DNA of 64,000 nt. Origin: Vespula vulgaris. Taxonomy: Eukaryota > Arthropoda > Insecta > Hymenoptera > Vespidae. A program made the translations under genes and the position numbers. Position 1 is the stretch's first letter. Every line of letters begins with the position of its first letter. Below are positions 1 to 12,900 of this stretch, one piece after another. Below the pieces are notes generated by a model. The model was given only the letters and a program-made list of their open reading frames with translations. It was not told the origin of the DNA and did not search any database. Location of the stretch: NCBI RefSeq assembly GCF_905475345.1, contig NC_066596.1, positions 5,271,001 to 5,335,000 of the forward strand. Reading direction: 5' to 3'.

Positions 1-3000
1 AAAAGCCCTCGTCTTTTATAGACCGACGAACCACTCACGCCTTTCACGTAGCACTCCGATAGGATTCTCCCGAATTCAAACTCGTACGTGTACCCGATGT
101 AATCGCGCGTACCGACCGTAGTCCGGCAAGAATTTCAAATTATTTCTCTTGGCTATCACGGACCGAAGAACTCCTAGGATTGTTATGGCTATACCAAATG
201 ACTGGCTAGAACTTACCTTCGTAGTTGTCAAACTTCCAAGAAAATCAGTACTTCTATTCTGATACGTTTTATCAACGATCGTTTCTTTTTATTGTTTTTG
301 TAATCTCGACTCGATGAAATCTACAGATTTTAGATTTCAGAAGGTAGAGTCATTGAAATTTGGAATTGGAATATCGTGTGAATCTTAAACGTATATAATA
401 TTTTTATTGTTATATATGTTATTTTTACAAACCGTAGTGAAAGATAGATAGAAAGAAAGAGAATAGTTTCTTAGAAAAAATTTTACAAAAGAAATAACAG
501 CTTTTGTGCATTTACCCAGAAAATCGACTTTATAGGGAAATTACGTTGTTTCGCGAACGTTACCAAAGTTTCTAGACTGTCTTCATAAAGGGCTATTTTC
601 CTTGCTCGCAAATATCTAGTATAATTTCTGGATAGCTACTCGAAGAAACGTTAGGATCGCAACATAAACCTAATTCCTTTTGTCGACTTTACATTTTACC
701 CAACGGACTGCTTCCTCAGAGCCCATAAAAGATAATTAACAAAACTTGCATGACAGTAATTTACTTTAATCGTTAACTTTTATATTCGTTTTGTTTTCCT
801 TTCTTTTTTTTTTTTTAATAATCAATATTTCAACGAAGCCTGAAACATGAATAGATATATAAATTCATGAGTACGCTGATGACTCTTTACTCGCATATAC
901 ATATAATAGATATATGTAAAATTGAAATAAAATCAAATGAGTTTTGATATATTTTCCAAAAGAGAGTTTCAACTGGTATAAACACATTCATTGTAGGATG
1001 GATTATTTGACACAATTGATGAGCTAAACACGTTCCCATGAATTCCACTAATTGCCGCCACAATTGGCGGAAATCCAACATGTATAGCCTATCGAAGCGT
1101 GAATGCAGATCATTAACGTATTCGAAACTCTTTTGGATCACGCAGCATAGCTGATAGCAGATTGGCCTCGTGATCAAAAGGTACCTATTGCGAACACATG
1201 TTCGCGCTTACTCGCCGTGCTTATCTCTTCGATAGCTTCTTTACCGAAACACAATTGACACGATAAGCGTTCAACGTTTAATTAATTATCGCGGAGCCAT
1301 GTATTCTTGCATGCGAACAAAAGCTGAACGAGTCTTTTCAAAAGATTTTCCTTTGTAATTATTTATAAACGATTAACAGAAACGAATAAAATTTAATTTA
1401 CATGAAATCCATTTTATAATATATGTAATTGATAATCGACAATGAACATTCTTTGTTTCAACTTATTCGATATTTCTCGAATCGGTATATCAATCTGATA
1501 TTCATTAAATATTATTAATTAATCTTACCAATTGAAATTAATTTCCTTTCAGTACGATTATTTAAAAATGTGAATAAAATGAATAAAGACTGGTCAGTCA
1601 GGCCAGAGTAAGAAATTGGTGTCACTGATACGGTGGATACATTTTATTATCATTAAATGCTTCCAAGAAATAAACAAGAGAGTAAGCTGTGAAAACAAGC
1701 CAACTGTAATAGAAGCTTAGGTAAAGCGAAAGCTCACGATACTTTCTAGATCCTTATCTTTCTGCTATCACAACATTAAACTCTCGAGTTCTTATGAAAC
1801 TTTAAACTTCTTTACGATTAGAACTAGATACCTACGTTTCTTACTTTACTATAATCAGGCTTTAGATTTTACACGAAAAGATAAATATCTTTAGTTATAT
1901 TACATTAGCAAAATGTTTAGATAGGGAAAAGACTAAAATCGATTTCGTAGAAAAAGCTGGACTACAAGCATTCCTTAATCTCATGTTAAATTCACCGAGG
2001 TCATCCTCTCGATGCTAGTTTCTCGAGTTAGGAAAAACCTTCTTTGGATTCCAAAGAAGATTTTTCGAATCAGGGCGACGAAGTCACGCTTTCCGATCGG
2101 ATAATCGCGTCCCGTTCTCTCTACCCTCAAAATTCTTTCAAGAAAGTGCAATCGTTCGCGAGTAAAGAGAAAGAGACAGAAAAAGAGAGAAAATGAGAAA
2201 CAGAAAGAGAGAGAGACAAAGAGAGGAAAGTGAAATCTTGGCGTCATGGTTGGAGGACAAGATGTTACTAGAGATTGCTACAAACCGAATAATTCAGAAC
2301 AAGATCTTCACCGTATACTTTCGTATCTAACCTTTATGAAAAGATCTTTCGTGATGTTAAACGGGTCTTTGAAATCAAGATCCGATTTGTTTTTGATTGG
2401 TAAATGCTTCAAAAGAGAATAGTACAAAATTTTTTTTGTTATTCTTTTAAAGGATGAATTGATCGATATATTATAAATCATGAATTAATACGAATTATAC
2501 AAAGATTATAATTACAAATTATGAATTAGTATCGATTATATTTAGTATTAATTCTCTAAATATTATTAATTGTTGAGTTACACCCGTCACATTATTTCGT
2601 TAATTTTATGATTACTTCATAACATGAATAATTCATGTTAACAGTTGTCGTACGATTTAAAAAGATTTTTTATTTCGTGAAAAAAAGATAGATCAAAGAT
2701 TAAAAATATATAAAGTAATTCTCTTTGGGATTAGTTTTATTTTCGGATTAAACGAGTAAAGTAAGTGAAAACTTTGGGAACGTCTACGCGGACGACCAGA
2801 ATTAGGTAACTAGCAAACTTACAATTAGACAATTCTATTCAAGCCCGAACTTAAACCGTTAACGGTGCCATTTCAATGAAAAGATTTCCATCGATTCGGT
2901 ATTTCCACTGATTCATCCTATGGAGAATTTTCATTCAATTGGACTTAGTAGATATCACACAGTTTTTCAGATAATGATCGATAATTTCCGAAAAATGATC

Positions 3001-3439
3001 CAACAAATTCACGATACGTTCGTTGATCCTCGTGTTTAATAAACGGTATTAACCAGAACGATCTCTCTAAAAACTTTTATCCGTAATCCATAAAGTCCAC
3101 TCAAAGAGTGGTTCAAGGATCCACCCACATTGAGATCCTTGAAACTTTCATCGCGATGCTTTAATAAGAAATATTCTCAACGCTGTTTTTAATTATTTTC
3201 TTCGATTCCGTTCCGAAGGGTCTCCCACGTTACGGGAAAATCGAACGGTACTAGATAAGTATAAAAAGAAAAGAAAAAAAGAAGAGAATAAAGAAGAAAA
3301 AAAAGGAGAAACAAAGAGGGATCCTTCGTAGGACGAAAACGACGCTTCTGTGTTGAGGGTGAATTCTCAAGAGAGTACGAAAGAAGGCTTCCTCGTTCCT
3401 AATTAATTCCATCACTGCTCCTTACCTTTCCTTTTCTAC

Positions 3440-3476
<37 letters not shown>

Positions 3477-4032
3477 TCTCTTTCTCTCTCCCATACCTTT
3501 TCTGGATCTACCCTACTTTCTCTTCCTCCTTTCAAGATTGTGAACAAGTTCGTTTCCTGTAGAGAAGTGAGAGACAATAGTAGAAAGGACTGGTTTTTTC
3601 TCGTAAAATCGGTGGTAACCACGAAAATGCATGTCCGTCCAAGCGAGGGCGTTGAGATAACTCTGGAAAGTGCTCGCCAACACCTAGAGGGAAAGAGAGA
3701 GAAAGAGAGAGAGAGAAGAAAGAAGAGACAGGAAAAGCCTCGACGTTTCTTTCGAAAGAAAAAAAAAAGAGAGAGAGAGAGAAAAAGACAGAGAAAAAAA
3801 GAAAGAAAAGAAAAGGGCACGAGATAAAGATACGACGGAGGGGACGCAGACGTAAAAAATAAGGGTGGCGTGGAGAAGATAAAGAAAAAGTATCGACTTA
3901 AAGAGACTAGTAACGGGATGGGAAGAGAACTGAAAGGAATGAAAAAGATAGAAAGAGAAAGAAGAAGGATATATGTTGGAGAGAAACGGAATGAAATTTG
4001 CATCGCAAAATCGTTCTGTTTACATCTCTTTT

Positions 4033-4068
<36 letters not shown>

Positions 4069-5482
4069 TCCCTCTCCATCTATCTAACTCTTTCTCTTTC
4101 TCTGTTCATGCAGGGTAATGACAGTACTTTGGCATGTGGGATGAAGAAAAGAAAGAAGAGAACCTTCGTTTATCGAACAGGAGTCCGCTTTTCAACTCTT
4201 TCTCTCTCTCTCTCTCTGTCTCTATCTCTCTCTTTCACTCTTTTTTCCCCTCACTTTTTTCTCTTTCTTCCCCTTTTGTGTCTCGTAGGCTTGTTTGTTC
4301 TGCACGGGTTATCGAGTGCATACAAAAGCTTCGACGAAGTCGCATCTCGTCTAGCGTTCCTAGGAAGATCCCTCTTCCCTTTCCACCATCACGATTCAGT
4401 TCAATGGTAGGTACGTTCGATCCAGCAAACGGGTAGCCCCGATTTTTCCATAACGCGATAACTCCTTGTTATCAAATCCATGAACGGGATAAAGGATAAA
4501 GTGGATCACTTTCAACCGGTGTAATAACGTGACCTTTGTAAGTGCATATATTAATCCTTTTCATAGAGGTTAAAGGGCTTTATATATAAACTTTCTAAAG
4601 AATTTAATTACGGTGAATATCCGAAGAAAAACGTGTTATCGAATGAGAGAAATTTTAATATCTCCATGATGTGAAATCTCAGCGCGTCAAATTTTTAAAT
4701 TCCTTTCTTAATATATTTAAAATCTAGTACCATCGTTTCTCGATAATCATTCCTAGTCCTACATGATGCACGTTGCTACTGTCCTACTTTTCAAGTACAG
4801 AAACCAGCCCTCTCTGTTCTTCTCCGTCTATGGTGGTAGGGAGGTGAATGACACTCGCGTCTTTCTACCTGCGTAGTTACGTACATTCGAGGAAACTTTC
4901 AATGTGGGTCGACGCGGTCGGAATATCTTGCAGTTTCCAAGCTAAGTCCGGACTCGCGAGATACGAGGGATTGCTTCAGTGGATGGTGTGTAGGAAGGAC
5001 GATGATGGTGCGCGTGTCTACGTTTGCCTTATATAAGCGCGTTCTATGTAGCTATACATATCTGTGACTACGTGTGAGGCGAGTATAAATGGGCCGGGAA
5101 AGGAGGATCTAACGGGCGTTGCTGCGACCTCGCATTCATCGAATAAAATAGTTTTCACCCTCTTGCCAAGGTGTAGACATATATCCTCTGTGTTAGAACG
5201 AACAAATGGAAAAGGGATATATCGACAAAATATATCCCATCGATAGTAGTGACTCTGAGTCATTTTAGAGAGAATAGGCTCTTGAACTTTATGATAAAGA
5301 AAAAACAAGAAGCTAAGAGAATAATCTAATAATACTTGTAATATATACGCAATATATAGGTAAAGTATAGTCGGCGAGTTCTGAAACGAATGGTATCGAT
5401 TTGCGCTCTCTTCGTTAAAAACTTCGATCCAATGGTAATAGATTGAATAATAGATAACATGTACTATTTATTTTCTGCACAG
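1..5482. other. Upstream flank of Ddr, no gene recognised
   Basis: AT-rich DNA with (CT)n tracts near 3444-3473, 4036-4064 and 4199-4236 and purine-rich DNA at 3240-3320 and 3690-3820. All long frames here are low-complexity Ser/Leu/Phe or Arg/Glu shadows of those tracts. A 10-bp perfect inverted repeat with one-base centre lies at 2620-2640. The stretch may contain untranslated first exon(s) of Ddr, which cannot be delimited by eye. Confidence 0.6.
5030..5090 (+). promoter_or_regulatory. Possible TATA-type promoter elements upstream of Ddr exon 1
   Basis: TATATAA occurs at 5030-5036 and TATAAA near 5082-5088, about 400-450 bases before the first coding exon, inside a locally CpG-richer stretch (4830-5130). 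Either could drive a transcript whose leader runs to exon 1 or splices to the acceptor before 5483. TATA-like strings are frequent by chance in AT-rich DNA, so this is weak. Confidence 0.2.
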
Positions 5483-5732
5483 GCTATCGGCGGAAAATCA
5501 GCAGTTCGCGGTTACAAGTATGCCAGGGACATGCTCGATGACCGAACCGATTCAGGATCGGCAATAGTTAGTGATGAGGAACGTCTCGTTGGTGGTGCGT
5601 CCAGGTCGATGACCCAGGTCGTCGGTGACATGTCGATGTTTGCTATAGTTTTGGATTTAGCTTCGCTTCGAAGACTACTCATTGCCGTCTTTATCCTGTC
5701 ATCGTTACCGTGCTACCGATGCTTGGATCTAG
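5483..5732 (+). CDS. Ddr: Ddr coding exon 1: start codon and signal peptide
   Basis: The acceptor is a T-rich tract ending TGCACAG before 5483, and the donor is G|GTAAGT at 5733. The frame is open through the whole exon, so the exon may begin with 5' UTR or with coding sequence from an upstream exon. In-frame Met codons lie at 5531, 5609, 5630 and 5636. I prefer 5630 because it puts Met about 15 residues before a basic pair and the hydrophobic core LLIAVFILSSLP, as in a signal peptide. The longer start at 5531 adds 33 polar residues before it. The exon ends with one base of a Gly codon completed by exon 2. Confidence 0.8.
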
Positions 5733-8423
5733 GTAAGTTTTATCAGATTTAACATCCAACATGTTTTCTTTTCTAAGACAAGAATCTCTATCATCTTTTT
5801 AAACCGAGCTAAGAGAAATGTGTACTATACTTTTGTTTTTGCATGTTTTCGTTCTTGCATCAAAATCACGTTGCGTACACATACAAAGGAACAATGAATC
5901 GAGAAACGTACACAGGAATGTACACACGTACTCGTAGAATAAGTATGCCATGCATCGTCCCTGGGGTACTTTCCGTTTGTAGGAAGGTACACATATACTC
6001 GTACACTGGAATACAATTCATTCCTTGGAATTTCCTTTGGTTTCTTAAGCACACGTTTACGTGTGAGTATTCAATGAGGTTACTAGATCGATATACAAGA
6101 TCCTTTGTTCAGAACTATTATATGAATTAATGTTCAACCACAATAATTTTACTATTATCGGTATTATCAATATTTCGCATGTGTTTAGCAAAGAACTATA
6201 AATCGATCGTTTGCGTTATGTCGTTCACTATCATTTATATTGATCATTAATATTGAAATACCAATGATATATTGAAGCTAGTAGAACGCTAGCAACTCCC
6301 AATTGGTACGAGATAGTTTAACGAGATAAAACGTTTTGTTCCATTCTTACTTGGATGTTCATCAAAAGTAAAAACGAATCCAGTCGCGTCTATTTTACGG
6401 TCGATTTACAATTATACATAGTTATCCCTTTTTCCAAGCTCGAAAGCAAAGTGAACGCTTCTCGTAAAACGGACGCACGAGTCTCTCACGCATCTGCCAG
6501 CTTGGAGAGCTATTGTACCCACGCAAATGAAATGTCAGCCGCACGATGAATTAACAATACTATCTAATAGCTGCTCAGACGCAGACGAACGGCCGAGTGT
6601 CATTGTGCTAAATCGTTCTCGCGTGGCACTGCCTATGCGGCTGAGCTCGTTCCTCCTCGTTATTCTTCTTTCTTTTTGTTTTGTTTCGTTTGTTTGTGTT
6701 TGTTTGTTGAATTCTTTTTTTGCTTTTCTCCCGTTTCTTCCCTCCTCTCTCGTTAAGCGAATCAATTAACGCCGAGTAAAATATCAATTTTGTTCGATAT
6801 GAAAGAAGACACTTATAAATTTATATCGCGTAATCCTATTATTTTTCTATTGTATCATAAATTCTCATACGTCTCAGTGACAATGAATTAATATACAGTG
6901 GTTCCTTGATTTACGCAATACTTTCAGTAAGCGATAAATTATCTCGTAGCGTTTACACGCTACTTTTATATCATATATGCTCTCTGTTTACACGATCTAA
7001 TTTTACGCGGTCAGAAAATATTATATACGTTGCTCTATAATCTCTATTGAATTTACTGCGTTGTCGATAACGTAGTAAATTTCGTTCGTTTCTTTCCTTC
7101 GTACCGATGGACTCCATTTTAACGCGATTTTTATCCGCGCGAAGAAAAAAGAAAAATAAAATGGAAAGAAAGAAGAAAGAAGGGAAAAAAGAAATCGAAC
7201 GAAAGGAAAACACTTGGCGTAAGTCAAAGAACAGGTGTACACAATAGAACGTAATAGGTATTAATGAAATCGATTTAACTGGAAATCGATAATATCCCAA
7301 GAGAGAATCAAAAGAATTCCATCTTCGAGCTTTGGTATTTTCCAAGGCACACAACAATCCATCGTCGTAGAACGCGAAAGCGTTCTAAAATATCATACCG
7401 GTCCACCGCCTATCGATCTCGTTCAATGACGTGGAGCACACGTATACATACGACTTCCGTGTGATGGCAACATATCGATCGTGTCGCGATTCGTTCGGAC
7501 CATTTGTTATGCACGCGACGTGTTAAAACGCGTTGCGTCTAGAACGTCGCGACACGTCAAAGTGACTTATTGCCTTGGGACATGAGACCAGCCGCGTGGC
7601 TTCGTAATGGTTATCAATCCGTACCACGAACTGAACTTTCTTCGTTTATACGCGATATACAGGTTGTAACTATTCGAAACATACTATACATCAGAGATTA
7701 TGTACAATCTTTGATTCCATCATCCAACGGATTCGAGTTTCTATTCCATCATCCAAAAATCACACGTTGAATTATACGAGAAATTTCGAGAGTTTCTCAG
7801 GATTATTCTAAGCTCTACGAATACATAAGCTTAGTGAGAATAACTAGTGAGACTAGTTGAGTAGTATGTTATAAGTACCTCTATTTGTAGAGAAACTTCA
7901 ATATTCGTTGGAGTTTAACGAAAGGCTTGCATATCACAACAGCTAGTTTAGTCACTCAAGATACAATGGGGCTTCAGGAACGATTTCTGATCTAGCTCTA
8001 GATACCCAAACCTTTACCATTGAAGTTACTTTTGTTGTAATCAGGCTAGAACCTAATGGAAACATTGCAAGTCGAATGGATCGACTAGAATACATGCGGA
8101 AATCTCCATGCATCTATGGTATATCCAAGTACATTCTGGGGTTAGGTGAAACGTAAAGCATTGTTAGAAATACTCTCGAAGTTATATTCCGATGGCGTAG
8201 TATGGGAAACGATATGAGAGGAGATAGCACGAGGGGTAGAAAAGAGAACGGGGGAGAGTGTGCGAAGGTAAACCAGCAGGATAGGTCGCGCGAAGAGCCG
8301 TCCGGCTAATCCCACGTCCGCTGCATTCTGCAATTTTGAAACTTTGCCACGTAACTGCAGAACCGTAGCTTAAGTGCAACGGCGTATCGCAACTTGCTGT
8401 TGCTACCCCTCCACTCTTTATCT

Positions 8424-8507
<84 letters not shown>

Positions 8508-9852
8508 CTCGCTCGAGTTGTACATGACTTCCCTGCAAACTCGACGATTTATCATGGACTTCGCTTACCTGTGTGTTACCAACGTTTTCATCGTTACACC
8601 CTTGTCCTGTCTCTCGCGCTATCCTCTCTAACGTTAGCTCACACAGGATAGAACAAAGCTAGGCGCGATAACATTATCTATATTTCAAATTCGTTATCCC
8701 GCTTGAACTTGATTGCGATCACGAACCAGCACGAATTCTCGAAAAGCATTTACGTAATTAATTTGCATAGGTACACTCTCGTCCTGATCTACTTGTACCA
8801 TAGATCCACACAATCAGTTAGAAGTTAACGACGTACACAGATTGACATTGATCTCTGGTTTAATGTAGCCCTTCCAATTGTTTCAGGACAATGCACCAAC
8901 GCTCTGGGCATGGAGAGCGGTGAAATCCCCAATGAAGACATCACGGCCAGCTCCATGTATGACCCTAGTCTTGGGCCGAAGCATGCGAGGTAAGGGAGAA
9001 CAATGATATCACGCAGGTATAATCCAATGTTGTGTCGGATACCGAGTACCGTGGTCATTTTGTTATCCCCGTAGAAACGAATTCCATTCTCTCTATCTCT
9101 TTCCCTTTCTCTTTATCTCCCATCTTTGTCTGTTATACACGGACGTTAATAAAGGCGTGTTTTCGGTTGCGTCATAATTGTTTCCGTCCGAATTCGTATC
9201 GGTCCTGGAATATTTTCTGCTTAAATTCAAAAATTCATGGTACGCGTACTGGGGTACTCGCGGTACGCTATCCCCTTTTATTGCTTTATAACCTTTAAAG
9301 CCGTTCCATCCGATGAATAAATCCTCTCTATTTTATTACTTCTTTTCATTCTATCTCTTTATCCCTATCATAAACAAAGCGTCACATGGGAAAAACGAAG
9401 TTGAAGCGATTTGCAAACCACAAAAATCAAAAGCAGACTGCCATTGATCGGTCTAGACGAAACGATTTCGTTGCGGTTCTCGAATGATACGCAGTCATCG
9501 TCGCCTTTGATAAACGAACATTAATATTTCTCTGATAAATTTCCATTGAAATTTAATCAAGCTCAATCCGAATCTAAACCTAAAATAGTTATCCAAATTC
9601 GATATAGGTTTTATCGACGAGTTTGATCGAGGTGAATCGAAAAAAATTCTGGGATATATAAATCTTTTGTTTGTGGTTGTATCGAATGACCATATTTTAA
9701 TTAACGAGAGGGACCATAAATTAGGAAGCGTATGTGCCACCTATAGCAGGTGCATTCAATTAGATAGCCTTTGCTGGAGTTACATATCGTGAGGATGGGT
9801 TACTGGAGCCGTAGGCAAACGGGCACAGGAGGCAGCCACAACGCGGCACGGA

Positions 9853-9906
<54 letters not shown>

Positions 9907-9932
9907 TGAGAGAAGGAGAGGGAGAGGGAGAA

Positions 9933-9971
<39 letters not shown>

Positions 9972-12900
9972 ACACGTAATAGAAGATAGGGTGAGGATAC
10001 GCGTTCGTGTATAGACGTGTTTGTGTGTACGTGTGTACTCGAGAGAGAGAAAGGAATACGGACCATAGGCAGAGGGGTGAGCGGAAGGTGGAACGAGCTC
10101 GACTCCTACAAATTACCTCCAATTTCGTGTAAATTCCTGGTGCCTGCGTCAGCGTAATACCTGTATTAGGACGCCCAGCTCCGGCTCTTAGACGGCAATA
10201 AATCTGTATTAGGGCGAGTCGCAGCTCCTATTCGCAAAACGGGCTACCGGGTACGACGTGACTGGTTAATTTTTCAGAGATACGATTTGTCCGATACCAC
10301 CCTTGAAAACCCTTTCGATTTACCTTCGTATTATCTCCCAAACGAAACCTTATGCTCGATGTCTTCGATTATGAAAAAGGAAAAAGATTCGATCAATAAA
10401 AATGATTAAGGCGCTAACGGGTATTGCCTGTACTTGACATCGTAAATAGTTTTCCTTTTTCCGTAACTATAGCGATCGGCAATAGACTACTGTAAAAAGG
10501 TTCTGTGTCAATGTATGAGAGAAAGAGAGAGAGAAAGAAAGAGAGTGAGAGAGGGAAATATGAGAAAGATATATAGCCAGAGAGAACATCGAAGAAAAGA
10601 AGATAAGAGAACTTTAAAGCGGTAGTCGAGAAAAAAGAGAAAAGAAAAAAGAAGGAAAAAAGGAAGGAAAAAAAAAAGAGAAGAAATAGATCTGTACAAG
10701 GCGCGAAGAGAAAAAAAACGTGTGAAGCTATAGCAAGGGGAGCAAGGTAGGAAAAGAGAGAGAAAGAGAGAAAGAGAAAAAAAGAGAGACAGGAAGTAGT
10801 AGCGTGACGAGTCGGATTCTTCGACGAGTGGTGAAAGTGAGAGGCACGTGAAAGAGGAAGAATACTGGCGAGTATCGGACAAACATAAAGCGTCCTATAA
10901 ACGTAACGTGCGTCGTCGGTTTTAGAGTGTTGAAAATACGTGAAAAAGAAAAATGGACGGGCATATTCTTTTCTCGCCTTTGTATCGATCGATATCCCCA
11001 CTTTATATTTTGTTACCATTTCCAAATTCCCTTTCGTTCCAATGATTTATGATAAAGGATAACTTCCCTATATTTTATTTTCTTTTTAACCCCTTGCGAT
11101 TTAAAAAAAATGCTGAGCTATTAGTCAGAGAAGTATACACGGTGATGTATGTTATATGAATTTGATAACACGTAAAAAATAAATATATCAGTTTTTATTA
11201 ACTAAACAGGGGAGATATGAAAAAAGAGAAAGCGATCACGTTTCTGTATGTAGAGGACTTGATAAGTGTCTGAAAAATTTTTTAAAACAATCTATACTCC
11301 CTTATCGTACGAATTACTATAATTTCGTAAAAAAAGAAAAAAAGAAGAAGAAGAAGAAAAAGAAGAAAGAAGGAAAAGAAGAAAGAAACAAGAAAACGAA
11401 AAAAGAAAGGAACAAATCGTTAATAAAATAAAATGGTTTATTTCGAAGAGATATATTTTAAAAAAGCACTATAGAGAGAGAGAAAGAAAAGTTATATACC
11501 TATCTACCTCAATATCAGTTCTTTCAGTCTCTTTGTTGGTGTGTCTATCGGCACCACAGCAGTGGCTATCGATCTCCTATATTTCTCCCTTCATAACATC
11601 ACGAGCAGCGACGTTTATCTTGGACGTTCTACACAGTTCACCCTCCCCAATCCCCGTCCCTTTTTTCTGCCGGCACATTGAATTCACGTACATTTCATTG
11701 ACATAGCACGCGCCGCTTTGTAACCGTAGGAGGGCCCACTTTACATAGAATGTTTCACTTGAAGAGAGGGAGAGAAAGAGAGAGAGAGAGAGAGGGAGAG
11801 AGAGAGAGAAAGAAAAAAGGGGTTGGGGAGTTACCCCGTTGCGATAAGAGGCTGGCCGCGCATTTTGCCTTCGTTAAATTAACATAGGAGGAGTAGTTAA
11901 GGTGTAACTAGGTCAGTACTTGACTACCGAGCGCCGTATTTATACTTATATCGCGTCTAGTCAAACGCTCTCTCTCTCTCTCTCTCCCTCCCTTTTATTC
12001 CTAAAGACACGATATTTTATCATAAAACTGTCTTTTATTTATGTTTTTTCCCTTGCTTCAGTTCTTTTCTTTTGTCCTGCTTCTTTTTTTTTTATTTATT
12101 TATGTATTTATTTATTTATTTATTTATTTATTTTTTGATTGACATATGCAACGCTAACGACCGTGATAGAAAGTGCGAAACACAAATAACGTTGCTAAAT
12201 GCACCTGTAAACGATTGATTGACTTTCACTATGTGAATGCATTTACGAACTTAGTTCAATTTCATTCGACTCGACTGATTGAATTCATTGAGCGAGGCTT
12301 GAATTGATCTAACTCGGTCATCGCTATATGTTTCTAACATGGAACGCACCCGTATTTTAGTGTTTCAAATTAAATAGAATTATCGTCCGAATGAAACTCT
12401 ACGATAATATTTATTAATACAATACTTTATAATCGACTGTTTTATTTTTTGTCCTTCTTTTTTCTTGGAAATCATATTACTATTTTTATTATTATTATTA
12501 TTATTGTTGTTGTTGTTATTGTTGTAAATATGTTGAATCCAAATATGAATCTCTTCGAAAACTAACGGATGCACAAACCATCATTGTCACGGGATTTACT
12601 TTGACGATAGAAAGAGAAAGAGAGTAACGGGCTTTAAAATGACGTTTCCATTTTACGATCTGTAACATGTCTCGGATCGATCGGACTTCTCTCAAGTTTG
12701 AAATTGAAAGTCAAGCGAAACGCATTCGACGGAAGAAGAAAGAAAGACAGAGAGAACGAGAAGTGGTAGAAATGTTTCGTCGAAATTTCAAATGGAAGGA
12801 ACGTGAAGCTTATATCGCCCTGGGGGCTACTGAGTTTACGATCGGTTGGTACATAAAATTCATCGAAAGTACACCGCCCATGTATTTCAACCCTTATTTA

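Noticed and set aside
3422..4003. 193-codon minus-strand open frame
   Set aside because: Ser/Leu/Phe low complexity produced by CT/GA tracts; no splice or domain support.
4090..4140. Acceptor-like CT tract ending TTCATGCAG, considered as an upstream Ddr exon
   Set aside because: The following sequence gives no conserved peptide, and CT tracts ending in AG are common here. It could still be a 5' UTR exon but is not supported.
10414..11025. 203-codon minus-strand open frame, longest in window
   Set aside because: Translation of purine-rich repeats (runs of Phe, Ser and Leu); no recognisable protein sequence.
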